Below are positions 43,797-52,878 of a stretch of DNA of 64,000 nucleotides, one piece after another. Location: the NCBI RefSeq assembly GCF_030695525.1, contig NZ_JAUYSS010000008.1:1-64000 (forward strand), in the 5' to 3' direction. Position 1 is the first letter of the stretch; each line of letters opens with the position of its first letter. A program made the position numbers and the translations under genes. Source of the stretch: Daejeonella sp. Lineage in GTDB: Bacteria; Bacteroidota; Bacteroidia; Sphingobacteriales; Sphingobacteriaceae. The notes under the pieces are model-generated. The model made no database searches. It saw only the letters and a list, made by a program, of their open reading frames with translations, and was not told where the DNA came from.

Positions 43797-44768
43797 ATGA
43801 TTTTAGTTACCGGCGCTACCGGTTTTTTAGGTTCAGAATTAATCAGCCAATTGCTGCTCAGAGGGGAAAAGATCAGGGCAATCAAGCGGGATACTTCGCA
43901 GATACCCCAAATTTTAGCAGATAAAACAGATATCGAGTGGTTCAACGCTAATATTCTTGATTATTTTGCACTAAGCGAGGCTTTGGAAGGAATCAGTAGC
44001 GTATATCATTGTGCTGCGCTTATCTCTTTCCATCCTAAAGACAAAAAAGAGATGTTAAAAGTGAATGTTGAAGGCACTGCCAACCTCCTCAACATCTGCA
44101 TGGAAAAGCATATCAGACGCTTATTACATGTGAGTTCAATTTCGGCTATCGGTGAGAGCAAAAAAGGCAATCTGATCACAGAAAAAGATCATTGGGAGTT
44201 TGGACCGGGTCAAAGTGCTTATTCAATTTCAAAATATAAGAGTGAAATGGAGGTTTTCAGAGCGGTAGCAGAAGGCTTAAATGCCGTCATCGTAAACCCC
44301 TCAATCATTATCGGCAAAAATGCAGGTAAAGAAGGCAGTGGTCAGCTCTTTGAATCAATCAGAACCGGTCTGAATTATTTTCCGGGTGGAAGTTGCGGCT
44401 ATGTTGACGTAGCAGATGTTGCCGAAGCTATGATCCTTTTAATGGAAAGCAATATTTCTGACCAACGTTTCATAATCAATTCAGAAAACCTGACTTATAA
44501 AGAATTTTTTTCAAGCATTGCTATGAAACTTGGAAAAGAACCGCCTGCCATAGCATTAAAACCATGGATGATGTATATGGCCTGGCTGGTAAGTCGGGTA
44601 ATTACATTATTAACGGGTAGAAGATTTGGTCTAAATGCAGAAACCGTTCGCAGTGCATTCAAAAAGCAGACCTATTCTAATGAAAAAATAAAAAAGGCTA
44701 TAAATTTTAATTTTAAACCCGTTGATGAATCTATCAGCGAAATTTGCCTGCACCTTAAAAATAGTTAA
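43797..44768 (+). CDS. NAD-dependent epimerase/dehydratase (extended SDR)
   Basis: A cytoplasmic extended short-chain dehydrogenase of 323 residues. The Rossmann motif is MILVTGATGFLGSELISQLL, followed by VYHCAALISFHPKDKKEM, and the active-site YxxxK lies in AYSISKYKSEMEV. After that come VIVNPSIIIGKN and a C-terminal substrate domain. Sequences of this type act on nucleotide sugars, dihydroflavonol-like compounds or sterol-like substrates, and the substrate is not clear here. It is followed after 19 nt by the SerB fusion gene. Confidence 0.85.
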   Translation: MILVTGATGFLGSELISQLLLRGEKIRAIKRDTSQIPQILADKTDIEWFNANILDYFALSEALEGISSVYHCAALISFHPKDKKEMLKVNVEGTANLLNICMEKHIRRLLHVSSISAIGESKKGNLITEKDHWEFGPGQSAYSISKYKSEMEVFRAVAEGLNAVIVNPSIIIGKNAGKEGSGQLFESIRTGLNYFPGGSCGYVDVADVAEAMILLMESNISDQRFIINSENLTYKEFFSSIAMKLGKEPPAIALKPWMMYMAWLVSRVITLLTGRRFGLNAETVRSAFKKQTYSNEKIKKAINFNFKPVDESISEICLHLKNS

Positions 44769-44787
44769 TACCCTAATTCATACAGCA

Positions 44788-46080
44788 TTGAAGCAGTTTT
44801 ATATCATCGATTTCGACAGTACATTTACCCAGGTAGAGGCATTGGATGAACTGGCACGTATCTCATTAATGAACCATCCCGACAGGGAGAATATTTATAA
44901 AAAAATTGAAGATCTGACCAATGCCGCGATGGAAGGTAAAATGTCGTTTCGTGAAAGCCTGACCGGACGAGTACAGTTGCTGGAAGCAGATCGCAGCCAT
45001 TTAAAGCAATTGGTTAGCCTGCTGAAAAAGAAAGTTTCTTCCTCTTTCTCCCGCAATAAAACATTCTTCAAAAAACATACAGATTCAGTTCTTATTGTTT
45101 CGGGTGGATTTAAAGAATTTATAACACCTGTTGTGCTTCCCTATCATATCCGAAAGGAAAATATTTATGCCAATACCTTTGTTTTTGATGAGGCTGGAAA
45201 GATTATTGGTTATGATGAAAATAACCCGCTTTCAAATGAAGGAGGAAAGGTTAAACTATTGAAAGAACTTGATCTAAAGGGTGATATCTACGGAATCGGC
45301 GACGGACATTCCGATTTTCAGCTGAAGGAATTTGGGATGATCAAAAAATTCTATGCTTTTACCGAGAATATCGAACGTAAGACTGTTGCTGAAAAAGCCG
45401 ATCATGTTACTCCTAGTTTTGATGAATTCCTGTATGTCAATAATTTACCCAGAGCCATTTCTTATCCTAAAAACAGGATTCTTTGTCTGGTGATAGGAGA
45501 TGTACCTGATCTGGCTATTCAAACTTTAAAAAAGGATGGGTTTTCTATTCGCCATAAAAAAACTTTTGAAGAAAAATATGTACCTGATGTTGGGATGATG
45601 CTTCTGGCTAATGGTGAATTGCTTGAAAGACAAAAACTGGAACGTGCAGCAAAACTGAAGACCATCGGATATCTTGGAAACAGTGAACCGAAGCTCTCTC
45701 ATGGCTTATGTACTGATATGGGCATTGTTATTTTTGACGATCCGAAGAACAACCCCAGGAATCCCGAATTTATTGCCAAAAGGATGATTAATTTTATCAA
45801 CCATGGCCATACTTATGTAAGTGCTAACTTTCCTAATCTTCAGCTTCCGCGGATTTCGGGAGCTCATCGTTTGATTCATATCCACAAAAATATGCCAGGT
45901 ATTATGGCTCAGATCAATAAGGTTTTTGCGGATCATCAGATCAATATTGTAGGGCAATACCTGATGACCAACCCAAGCATAGGATATGTCATTACTGATG
46001 TGAGTGATGAGTATGATAAAAAAGTTTTGAAGGCTCTGAAGCAGATTGATCATACAATTAAGTTCAGAATACTTTATTAA
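44788..46080 (+). CDS. serB: Phosphoserine phosphatase fused to NAD-domain-less SerA remnant with ACT domain
   Basis: A 430-residue fusion. Residues 1 to about 215 are a HAD-family phosphoserine phosphatase: FYIIDFDSTFTQVEALDELA (nucleophile Asp 8, Asp 10), SGGFKEFI (near 105) and GIGDGHSDFQL (near 172). From about 228 the sequence follows D-3-phosphoglycerate dehydrogenase. RILCLVIGDVPDLAIQTL and LERAAKLKTIGYLGN resemble the first half of its substrate domain. RMINFINHGHTYVSANFPNL resembles the second half. The NAD-binding domain between them is absent. Residues about 358-430 (LIHIHKNMPGIMAQINKVF, INIVGQYL, ending FRILY) are the SerA-type ACT domain, with the His and Asn residues that bind serine in E. 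coli SerA. I start at the TTG at 44788 (MKQFYIIDFDS); an ATG at 44722 overlaps the previous gene. Confidence 0.85.
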   Translation: MKQFYIIDFDSTFTQVEALDELARISLMNHPDRENIYKKIEDLTNAAMEGKMSFRESLTGRVQLLEADRSHLKQLVSLLKKKVSSSFSRNKTFFKKHTDSVLIVSGGFKEFITPVVLPYHIRKENIYANTFVFDEAGKIIGYDENNPLSNEGGKVKLLKELDLKGDIYGIGDGHSDFQLKEFGMIKKFYAFTENIERKTVAEKADHVTPSFDEFLYVNNLPRAISYPKNRILCLVIGDVPDLAIQTLKKDGFSIRHKKTFEEKYVPDVGMMLLANGELLERQKLERAAKLKTIGYLGNSEPKLSHGLCTDMGIVIFDDPKNNPRNPEFIAKRMINFINHGHTYVSANFPNLQLPRISGAHRLIHIHKNMPGIMAQINKVFADHQINIVGQYLMTNPSIGYVITDVSDEYDKKVLKALKQIDHTIKFRILY

Positions 46081-46172
46081 GCTGAAAGCAAAAAGCTCAA
46101 AGCCGAAAGCAGCTTAAATACGGTTTTTCGACAAAAATCATTAAATTGCCAACCTGATTAAATTTTAATACT

Positions 46173-47267
46173 GTGTCTGATAAATTAAATATTTCCATTA
46201 CAAAAACAGCCCAATCACGTTTGGCTGATGTTGATTTCGATAATTTACCCTTTGGAAAGACTTTTTCCGACCATATGTTCATTGCGGATTACAGCGATGG
46301 GGAATGGAAGGACTTCAGGATTGTGCCTTATGGAGAGATCTGTTTCAGTCCGGCAATATCTTCCCTTCATTACGGACAAGCATTTTTTGAAGGTATAAAA
46401 GCCTATAAACATGCTGACGGAAAAGTCAGCATTTTCCGTCCTGATAAAAATGCAGAACGTTTTAACCTTTCTGCACAACGTTTATGTATGCCTGAACTTC
46501 CGGTTGATATCTTTTTAAAGAGTCTTGAAACATTGGTTGATCTGGACAGGGACTGGGTTCCCTCTAAAGCAAATCATAGTCTCTATATCAGGCCATTTAT
46601 GTTTGCCACTGATCCTTATTTAGGTGTAACACCTTCATCTACTTACAAATACATCGTTTTAACCGGTCCGGTTGGTCCGTATTTTTCAAAGAACCTGAAG
46701 GTAAAAGTAGAAACCTATTATTCAAGAGCAAGTGATGGCGGATTCGGCTTTGCTAAAGCTGCAGGAAATTATGGTGGGTCTATGCTTCCGGCAATGAAAG
46801 CTACTCAGGAAGGTTTTGACCAGTTAATATGGACAGATTCGAAAGAACACGCATATGTTGAAGAATTGGGAGCTGCTAATATTATGTTCATGATGGATGG
46901 AAAATTAATAACTCCCTCTACCAGGGATACCATTTTGAAAGGCGTAACCCGTGATACCGTTTTAACTTTGGCAAAAAGTTGGAACATCGGAATTGAAGAA
47001 CGCAGAATCTCGGTTGAGGAGATTATTAAAGGAATTAAAGAAGGTCGGATTACTGATGCATTTGGTGTTGGAACAGCCGCGACAATTGCGCATATAGCTG
47101 AAATCGGCCATGAAGGCGAACTCTATACCCTTCCTGACCCGGCAAAACGGGTATTCTCTAACCGTGTACTCGACACTTTGAATGACTTAAGATATGGTCG
47201 TTCAGTTGATGAACATGGGTGGAATTTTGCGGTCCGGTCCGGGTCAAGCCAAATGTCATTAAGTTAA
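46173..47267 (+). CDS. ilvE: Branched-chain amino acid aminotransferase
   Basis: Transfers the amino group between glutamate and the branched-chain 2-oxoacids. It is a PLP fold-type IV protein of 364 residues with GTG start (MSDKLNISITK). Visible are LHYGQAFFEGIKAYKHADGK, FRPDKNAERFNLSAQRLCMP, IRPFMFATDPYLGV and the signature region EELGAANIMFMMDGK...TPSTRDTILKGVTRD. Family proteins of this type usually end soon after the HGW motif. Here HGWNFAV is followed by RSGSSQMSLS, translated from repeat DNA (CCGGGTCAAGCC, AATGTCATTAAGTTAAGG). The C-terminus has therefore been replaced or extended by a repeat. Confidence 0.93.
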   Translation: MSDKLNISITKTAQSRLADVDFDNLPFGKTFSDHMFIADYSDGEWKDFRIVPYGEICFSPAISSLHYGQAFFEGIKAYKHADGKVSIFRPDKNAERFNLSAQRLCMPELPVDIFLKSLETLVDLDRDWVPSKANHSLYIRPFMFATDPYLGVTPSSTYKYIVLTGPVGPYFSKNLKVKVETYYSRASDGGFGFAKAAGNYGGSMLPAMKATQEGFDQLIWTDSKEHAYVEELGAANIMFMMDGKLITPSTRDTILKGVTRDTVLTLAKSWNIGIEERRISVEEIIKGIKEGRITDAFGVGTAATIAHIAEIGHEGELYTLPDPAKRVFSNRVLDTLNDLRYGRSVDEHGWNFAVRSGSSQMSLS

Positions 47268-47400
47268 GGTTGAGTTCAACCCTATTAATTGCTCTTTCGA
47301 TTCTTCGGGGTCGGCTAATCTATTATGACATGTGGCCTCTACAGGCCAAATGGGCAAAACGGTACCAAACAGAAATCTTGAACGCTTAAATAATGACATT
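47252..47400. mobile_element. MITE-like element at the 3' end of ilvE
   Basis: AATGTCATTAAGTTAAGG (47252-47269) and CGCTTAAATAATGACATT (47383-47400) are imperfect inverted ends of a 149-bp segment that has no gene. An inner hairpin GGCCT / AGGCC lies at 47334-47347. The left end supplies the last codons and the stop of ilvE. The same AATGTCATTAAGTTA word forms the outer repeat at 23152-23166. Confidence 0.55.
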
Positions 47401-47474
47401 GGGGTCAAGCCCGGACTTACAAATGTGTTAGGCCAGGCTTGACCCGCTGTCAGCCCGTGCTTGACCCGGGCCTA
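47400..47474. repeat. GGGTCAAGCCCGG-type repeats
   Basis: Three units in both orientations: GGGGTCAAGCCCGG (47401-47414), CAGGCTTGACCCG (about 47435-47446) and GTGCTTGACCCGGGCC (47458-47472). They can pair with each other. A related half unit (CCGGGTCAAGCC) lies inside the end of ilvE. Confidence 0.55.
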
Positions 47475-49274
47475 ATTCCTGTTCATCCTTCGTTCATCGC
47501 GTTTCTTCAACCGGTCATCACGTCTCTCTTCCCTGTTGTTCCGTTCAATTTCCATCTTTCTAAGCCTTGCGGCGATCTCAGCCTGAGTGGCAGCATCAAA
47601 GCCTATTGTATTTAAAAGCGCTTCTGCAAATCCCTTCCAGATCATATTGAAGAAAGAAGAATGTTCAGGCCGGGCATAATAAAATGCTGCCCTCCTCACT
47701 GGCTGACCTTTCATCGGATTATCGTCCTTTATGATCAGAATATTGGCAAAAATAGAAGCGATACCCTTTCGCTTTAAGCGACTGGAATTTTCCCTTGTTT
47801 CCAAAAGAGTAATTTTCAAATCATTGTAATAACAGGTCAGACTTCCTCTTACACCTTTAATACTTCCCCGACCGTTAAAATTCATCTCATTTATAAAACC
47901 CGATTTAACTTCAATCAGCGACAAAGGTCTGATTGCAGAATTGAACATCTCTGCATCAAGTTTACCTAGTTTTCCGGAAAACTGAAATGCTCCTGCAGGA
48001 TCTGGCAGATTGAATTTCATTGCTATATCCAGTCGGCCACGATCCATTAAGAGTGAGGTCAGCTTTACATCACTGAATTTATTCTTAATCAGATTGAGGG
48101 AATCATTTGTCAGATTCACAATACTTCCATTGATTCCTCCAAATGAAAGAGTTCCCTTACGTCTTGAATCCGGATTGTACTCCGAATAATTGACATGTGA
48201 ATCCTTCAACAATACAGTATCTATGGTAGTATCGAGCTGAAATCTTCTTAATGCCAGTTGAGGAAAATTAACACCTCTATCCCTAAGTGAGTCGGGTCTT
48301 CCCCTGTTCAAAAAAACTGACATCTTACCTTTATTTAATGTTAAAGAACTAGCAATTAACCTTCTGTCGCGATTCAATAACTTGTAGTCAACATTATTTA
48401 ATGAAATATCCTCAAAGTGTGCAGAATACCGATTCTTCTGAAATTTAAATCTTCTTGAAAATTCCATCTCTGAGAATTTTGGCAGAAGGCGAAATCCTTT
48501 AATATAGGCATATCTACCTGCTGTAGAGGCTTTGAACTCGCTGAACTGAAGATTATAATTACCATCAGCAGTAATCGTTTTGTAACCAAGCAGTTCAGCA
48601 TAAATATCTTTGGTATAATACAAACGGGAACGGTCGAATTGTGATGCCGAATCAATCAGAAGATCGCTGATTCTGAGGTACAGATCTTTTAGTTCGGTAA
48701 TTCTACTTCCGCCCTCTGCACTATGATCGACATACTTGAAATCTGCATTTCTGAAAATGATATTTCCGATTTTTACCGAATTGAGATATGGGGAAAGGTG
48801 CTGGTAAGCTGTTCTCAAATCTTCCTCAGTAGATGATTTTGTATTTCTTGTTTTAGAAAATACAACTTTCAAAGTGGGCCTGTCAATCTCTATTGCACTT
48901 ATTTCCAGTTTGCCTGATGAATATATTTTCCAGGGCTGTATTCTCTTTAAGATCAGTTCGCCTATTTCCACTTCATATAAATGCCTAGGCGCAATGCTGT
49001 CAACTTTCATCTTTTCGTACACCAGGGTATCGGGGATGAAGCGGATATTCGATACATCCAACCTTCCTGTTACAAAATTCACCCGGATATTTTGAAATTC
49101 AATTCTGTATAAACCATCTGTTGATCTGTCAATTGCTTCTTTGATCCTTTGTGTTAAAATAGGTTTCCAATAGTAGTTCAAATATACCGCCGCAACGCTT
49201 ATCAGAAATATTGGTACCATTAAAACCAACATGATCCATCTTCGAAATAAAACTTTACTGCTTTTTAGAACCAT
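47472..49274 (-). CDS. AsmA-like inner-membrane-anchored protein
   Basis: A 600-residue envelope protein with a single N-terminal membrane segment (about residues 12-32, RRWIMLVLMVPIFLISVAAV). A long beta-rich periplasmic body follows with repeating strands that begin (YRIEFQNIRVNFVTGRLDVS, KIGNIIFRNADFKYVDHS). The C-terminal SLIEVKSGFINEMNFNGRGS, then KGVRGSLTCYYNDLKI is similar to the ends of AsmA/DUF748-type proteins, thought to carry lipids across the periplasm. The last 30 residues are rich in Arg and Glu and hydrophilic. Family membership is moderately sure, function only inferred. Confidence 0.65.
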   Translation of the reverse strand: MVLKSSKVLFRRWIMLVLMVPIFLISVAAVYLNYYWKPILTQRIKEAIDRSTDGLYRIEFQNIRVNFVTGRLDVSNIRFIPDTLVYEKMKVDSIAPRHLYEVEIGELILKRIQPWKIYSSGKLEISAIEIDRPTLKVVFSKTRNTKSSTEEDLRTAYQHLSPYLNSVKIGNIIFRNADFKYVDHSAEGGSRITELKDLYLRISDLLIDSASQFDRSRLYYTKDIYAELLGYKTITADGNYNLQFSEFKASTAGRYAYIKGFRLLPKFSEMEFSRRFKFQKNRYSAHFEDISLNNVDYKLLNRDRRLIASSLTLNKGKMSVFLNRGRPDSLRDRGVNFPQLALRRFQLDTTIDTVLLKDSHVNYSEYNPDSRRKGTLSFGGINGSIVNLTNDSLNLIKNKFSDVKLTSLLMDRGRLDIAMKFNLPDPAGAFQFSGKLGKLDAEMFNSAIRPLSLIEVKSGFINEMNFNGRGSIKGVRGSLTCYYNDLKITLLETRENSSRLKRKGIASIFANILIIKDDNPMKGQPVRRAAFYYARPEHSSFFNMIWKGFAEALLNTIGFDAATQAEIAARLRKMEIERNNREERRDDRLKKRDERRMNRN

Positions 49275-49390
49275 AAACTATTCTCTGTTAGAAGCTAAGT
49301 TAACCTTAATCATTAACGTTTTTACAGATTAACTGATTGGTAAGTACAATTTAAAAAGATTGTTTGCTATTAAAAAGAATCTCTGCCAAA

Positions 49391-49421
49391 TTGTCATTTT
49401 GCAGAAAAAACCATACTTTTG
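49391..49421 (+). promoter_or_regulatory. Promoter of miaB (TTG - 20 nt - TACTTTTG)
   Basis: TACTTTTG (49414-49421) is an exact TAnnTTTG -7 box. TTG at 49391-49393 lies 20 nt upstream in the -33 position. The miaB ATG follows 18 nt after the -7 box. Confidence 0.55.
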
Positions 49422-49439
49422 CAGCTAATTTAATAAAGA

Positions 49440-50951
49440 ATGTTTGAGCGGCCAATAAACTTAAAAGATTCATCAGAAACAACATTGCATGATGAATCAC
49501 GTCAGGGTGAAGCCTTAATTCTGGAAAACACCGGACAATATACAGGACGAAAACTTTACATAGAAAGTTACGGGTGTGCCATGAATTTTTCTGACAGTGA
49601 GATAGTTGCATCAATCATGCAGGGTATGGGCTTCGAAACAACATCTCAATATAAAGAAGCTGATGTCATTTTTATAAATACCTGCTCTATTCGTGACAAT
49701 GCTGAACAGCGGGTAAGAAACAGGCTGCGTGAATTTGGAGCGGCGAAAAGTAAACGGCCGGGAATGACCATTGGTGTACTTGGCTGTATGGCTGAGCGTT
49801 TAAAATCGAAATTTCTGGAGGAAGAGAAACTTGTTGACCTTGTAATCGGACCTGACTCTTATCGTGATTTGCCAAATCTGATCGCCAAATCAGATGACGG
49901 AATACGGGGCGTAAATGTTATTTTAAGCAGGGAGGAAACTTATGCTGATATCAGTCCGGTAAGATTGAACAGCAATGGCATCTCAGCCTTTGTATCCATC
50001 ATGCGCGGTTGCGATAATATGTGCTCATTTTGTGTGGTTCCCTTTACCCGGGGTAGGGAACGCAGCAGGGATCCTCATTCAATAGTTCAGGAAGCCCGTG
50101 AATTATTTAAAATTGGATACCGTGAAGTGATCTTACTGGGTCAGAATGTTGATTCTTACAAATGGGAAGCCTCACCCCAGCCCTCTCCAAAGGAAAAGGA
50201 GCCGGATATTTCCCTCTCCCCTCTCCTCCGGAGAGGGGTTGGGGGTGAGGCCCTAAACTTTGCAGGACTATTAGAACGTGTTGCCCAAATCGACCCGCTC
50301 TTAAGAGTACGATTCTCCACTTCCCATCCAAAAGATATAACCGATGAGGTATTGCAAACGATGAATAAGTATGAAAATATCTGTAATCATATTCATCTTC
50401 CGGTACAATCAGGTAACTCCCGGGTGCTGGAACTGATGAATCGTACCTATACCAGAGAATGGTATATTGAGCGGATTAATACCATTAAAAATCTCATTCC
50501 TGATTGCGCAGTTTCATCAGATATCATTATTGGATTTTGTACAGAAACTGAAGAAGAGCATCAGGATACGCTAAGCCTTATGGACTATGCCCAATTTGAT
50601 TTTGCCTATATGTACACCTATTCAGAGCGCCCGGGCACACTTGCCGCCAAGCGTTTTGAAGATGACATTCCGGAAGCTGTGAAAACCCGAAGGTTCAATG
50701 AGATCCTGAAAAAGCAGCAGGAATGCTCTTTGAACCGACTGCAGCAGCATATTGGCAAAACTCATAAAGTATTGATTGACGGATTCTCCAAGAAATCAGA
50801 TCAGGATTTTTCGGGCAAAAGCGAACATAATATCACAGTAGTTTTTCCGGTAAATCAAGCTTATAAAGCTGGCGACTATGTAGATGTCAGAATAGAACGA
50901 TGTACCCCGGCCACTTTAATAGGGAGAATTAAGGCTGATGTGGAGATTTGA
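49440..50951 (+). CDS. miaB: tRNA-2-methylthio-N6-dimethylallyladenosine synthase
   Basis: A radical-SAM methylthiotransferase modifying A37 of tRNAs that read UNN codons. The N-terminal UPF0004 domain keeps its three cluster cysteines ([10 protein letters not shown] near 46, [14 protein letters not shown]). The radical-SAM cluster is [10 protein letters not shown] (Cys 191, 195, 198). The C-terminal TRAM domain follows [12 protein letters not shown]. At 503 residues it is longer than usual because residues about 244-271 ([12 protein letters not shown]...RRGVGGEA) are a palindromic spacer repeat inserted in frame between GQNVDSYKW and [10 protein letters not shown]. The frame stays open, so the enzyme may still be active with a surface loop. 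Confidence 0.95.
   Translation: MFERPINLKDSSETTLHDESRQGEALILENTGQYTGRKLYIESYGCAMNFSDSEIVASIMQGMGFETTSQYKEADVIFINTCSIRDNAEQRVRNRLREFGAAKSKRPGMTIGVLGCMAERLKSKFLEEEKLVDLVIGPDSYRDLPNLIAKSDDGIRGVNVILSREETYADISPVRLNSNGISAFVSIMRGCDNMCSFCVVPFTRGRERSRDPHSIVQEARELFKIGYREVILLGQNVDSYKWEASPQPSPKEKEPDISLSPLLRRGVGGEALNFAGLLERVAQIDPLLRVRFSTSHPKDITDEVLQTMNKYENICNHIHLPVQSGNSRVLELMNRTYTREWYIERINTIKNLIPDCAVSSDIIIGFCTETEEEHQDTLSLMDYAQFDFAYMYTYSERPGTLAAKRFEDDIPEAVKTRRFNEILKKQQECSLNRLQQHIGKTHKVLIDGFSKKSDQDFSGKSEHNITVVFPVNQAYKAGDYVDVRIERCTPATLIGRIKADVEI
50169..50251. repeat. Palindromic repeat inserted in frame in miaB
   Basis: The left arm GCCTCACCCCAGCCCTCTCC (50169-50188) and right arm GGAGAGGGGTTGGGGGTGAGGC (50230-50251) are inverse with small gaps. 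The type is the common C/G-rich bacterial spacer repeat; related sequence lies at 24440-24610. The flanks read GAA-GCC and GAG-GCC, as if two codons had been duplicated. Confidence 0.85.
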
Positions 50952-51087
50952 AAATTTGGAGATTTGAAAATGTCAATACTATTGATTAAAAATCAGCCGG
51001 TTAAAACAAATTAAAAAAATAAAGATTGATTTGGAAATGAAATAGCATCATCAAATTTCCAAATCATCAAATCATCAAATTACAATA
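50952..51087. repeat. AAATTTGGAGATTTGAAAAT word repeats
   Basis: After the miaB stop come GAAAATTTGGAGATTTGAAAAT repeats. Their inverse, CATCAAATTTCCAAATCATC plus AAATCATCAAATT, precedes the next gene. Similar words (AGATTTGAGATTTGAGATAT) stand near 970-1010. Confidence 0.55.
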
Positions 51088-52323
51088 ATGGATGTTCAGG
51101 ACATAAAAAACAGATTTGGTATCATTGGTAATTCACCTCTACTTAACCGGGCAATTGATATAGCCAGGCAGGTAGCACCAACCGATATTTCTGTGTTGAT
51201 TACGGGTGAAAGCGGAAGCGGTAAAGAGGTTTTTTCACATATTATTCATGCATTGAGCGCCCGTAAACATGGGCCATTTATCGCAGTTAACTGTGGTGCG
51301 ATACCAGAAGGAACCATCGACTCAGAACTGTTTGGACATGAAAAAGGATCATTCACTGGGGCACATGATGCCCGTAAAGGATATTTTGAGGTAGTTGACG
51401 GCGGAACAATATTTCTGGATGAGGTTGCAGAACTACCAATCGGGACTCAGGCTCGCTTGTTACGGGTACTGGAAACAGGCGAATATATCCGTGTTGGTTC
51501 TTCTAAAGTTCAGAAAACAAATGTGCGTGTGATCGCTGCTACGAATAAGGATGTTTTTGATGCAGTAAGTGCCGGAAAGTTTAGGGAAGATCTTTATTAC
51601 CGTTTGAACACCGTACCATTGAAAATCCCTGCATTAAGAGAGCGGAAAGAAGACATAAATTTACTGTTCAGGAAGTTTATTGCCGACTTTACAGATAAAT
51701 ACAGAAGCCCTTCGGTACATCTTGAACAAAGTGCACAGCAGGTTTTAATGAATTATAGCTGGCCGGGTAATGTCCGTCAGCTTAAAAATATCGCCGAGCA
51801 AATTGCTGTTCTTGAAAAAGACAGAAATCTTTCGGCAGAAAACCTGCAGAATTACATTCCTACTGAGGCCGGAAGCACCCTACCTATGCGTATTCCAAAC
51901 CAGAACAAGGATGATTATTCTGAGCGGGATATTCTTTATAAAGTGCTTTTCGATATGAAGAAAGATATGGTGGAACTAAAAAAACTGGTGGCAGAGATTA
52001 TACAAAACGGGGGTAATACATCAAACATTCAGTCAAACCAGAAGGTAATCAATCAGCTTTACAGGGATATCGAAATACCCGGTAGTACTAAAACCAGCCC
52101 TGATCAGCATCCTCTTGTGATACATCAACACGATAATGATAAATCATATGATATGATGGATGATGCTGAAGAAGTAGAAGAATCCTTGTCATTGATTGAC
52201 AAAGAATCAGACCTGATCAAGAAAGCACTCAAGAAACATAAAGGAAAACGAAAATTAGCGGCCCATGAACTTGGGATCTCAGAACGTACCTTGTATCGTA
52301 AAATTAAGGAGTTAGAACTATAA
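51088..52323 (+). CDS. Sigma-54 activator without receiver domain (PspF-like layout)
   Basis: A sigma-54-dependent transcription activator of 411 residues. The AAA+ domain starts at once, with no sensory domain: Walker A TGESGSGKEVF (near 36), the sigma-54-contacting loop as GSFTGAHDARKGYFEVVDGG, Walker B GGTIFLDEVAEL and the arginine region FREDLYYRLNTVPL. A long linker (about 265-365) rich in charged residues and Gln/Asn follows. The C-terminus is a Fis-type helix-turn-helix (GKRKLAAHELGISERTLYRK). Without a receiver it must be controlled by a partner or by its level. lptE starts 4 nt downstream. Confidence 0.92.
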   Translation: MDVQDIKNRFGIIGNSPLLNRAIDIARQVAPTDISVLITGESGSGKEVFSHIIHALSARKHGPFIAVNCGAIPEGTIDSELFGHEKGSFTGAHDARKGYFEVVDGGTIFLDEVAELPIGTQARLLRVLETGEYIRVGSSKVQKTNVRVIAATNKDVFDAVSAGKFREDLYYRLNTVPLKIPALRERKEDINLLFRKFIADFTDKYRSPSVHLEQSAQQVLMNYSWPGNVRQLKNIAEQIAVLEKDRNLSAENLQNYIPTEAGSTLPMRIPNQNKDDYSERDILYKVLFDMKKDMVELKKLVAEIIQNGGNTSNIQSNQKVINQLYRDIEIPGSTKTSPDQHPLVIHQHDNDKSYDMMDDAEEVEESLSLIDKESDLIKKALKKHKGKRKLAAHELGISERTLYRKIKELEL

Positions 52324-52326
52324 AAT

Positions 52327-52845
52327 ATGCAGAAGATATTTTCAATATTCAGAAACACCTTAATTGTCGGCCTGCTCACGCTCTCCCAGTCCTGCGGCAC
52401 CTATTCCTTATCAGGGGCTTCAATTCCAGAGGAGATGAAAACACTTTCAGTTCAGTTCTTTGAGAATACCTCTCCATTGGTAGTACCTTATCTGAGTCAG
52501 CAGTTTACCGAGGGTTTAAAAGACAGGATAAGAAATCAATCCAGGTTAAGTATTGTCAGGTCGGAGGCGGATGCTAATTTTGAAGGGCGGATTACTGATT
52601 ATACTATCCGGCCGGTTGCTATCCAGGGAAATGACCGGGCAGGCCTTAACAGGGTAACAGTAACTGTCAGTGTAAAATATACTAATGCTCTGCAGCCTGA
52701 ATTAAATTTTGAACAATCATTTCAGGCATTTCAGGAATTTAGCCTGAACCAGGGTCCAATACAAACTCAGGAGCAAAAATTATTAGCCCTGATTATCCGA
52801 CAGCTCACCGAGGATATTTTTAACAAGGCTTTTGCCAATTGGTAA
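52327..52845 (+). CDS. lptE: LptE-like LPS-assembly lipoprotein
   Basis: The outer-membrane lipoprotein that plugs the LptD barrel and helps insert lipopolysaccharide. The 172-residue product has a leader with a cysteine near 23 (LIVGLLTLSQSCGTYSLSGA). It then shows the family course KTLSVQFFENTSPLVVPYLS, LKDRIRNQSRLSIVRSEADA, FEGRITDYTIRPV and the C-terminal helix. The lipobox is not canonical, as is often so in Bacteroidota. It lies in a tight unit with the sigma-54 activator and, downstream, an acidic protein and secG. Confidence 0.85.
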   Translation: MQKIFSIFRNTLIVGLLTLSQSCGTYSLSGASIPEEMKTLSVQFFENTSPLVVPYLSQQFTEGLKDRIRNQSRLSIVRSEADANFEGRITDYTIRPVAIQGNDRAGLNRVTVTVSVKYTNALQPELNFEQSFQAFQEFSLNQGPIQTQEQKLLALIIRQLTEDIFNKAFANW

Positions 52846-52878
52846 TAAATATTTAGCTTTCAAAAAACTGAGCATAAA

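Noticed and set aside
43797-46080. SerB fusion starting at the ATG at 44722
   Set aside because: This would overlap the epimerase frame by about 47 nt and add unrelated residues; TTG at 44788 gives the conserved MKQFYIIDFDS start.
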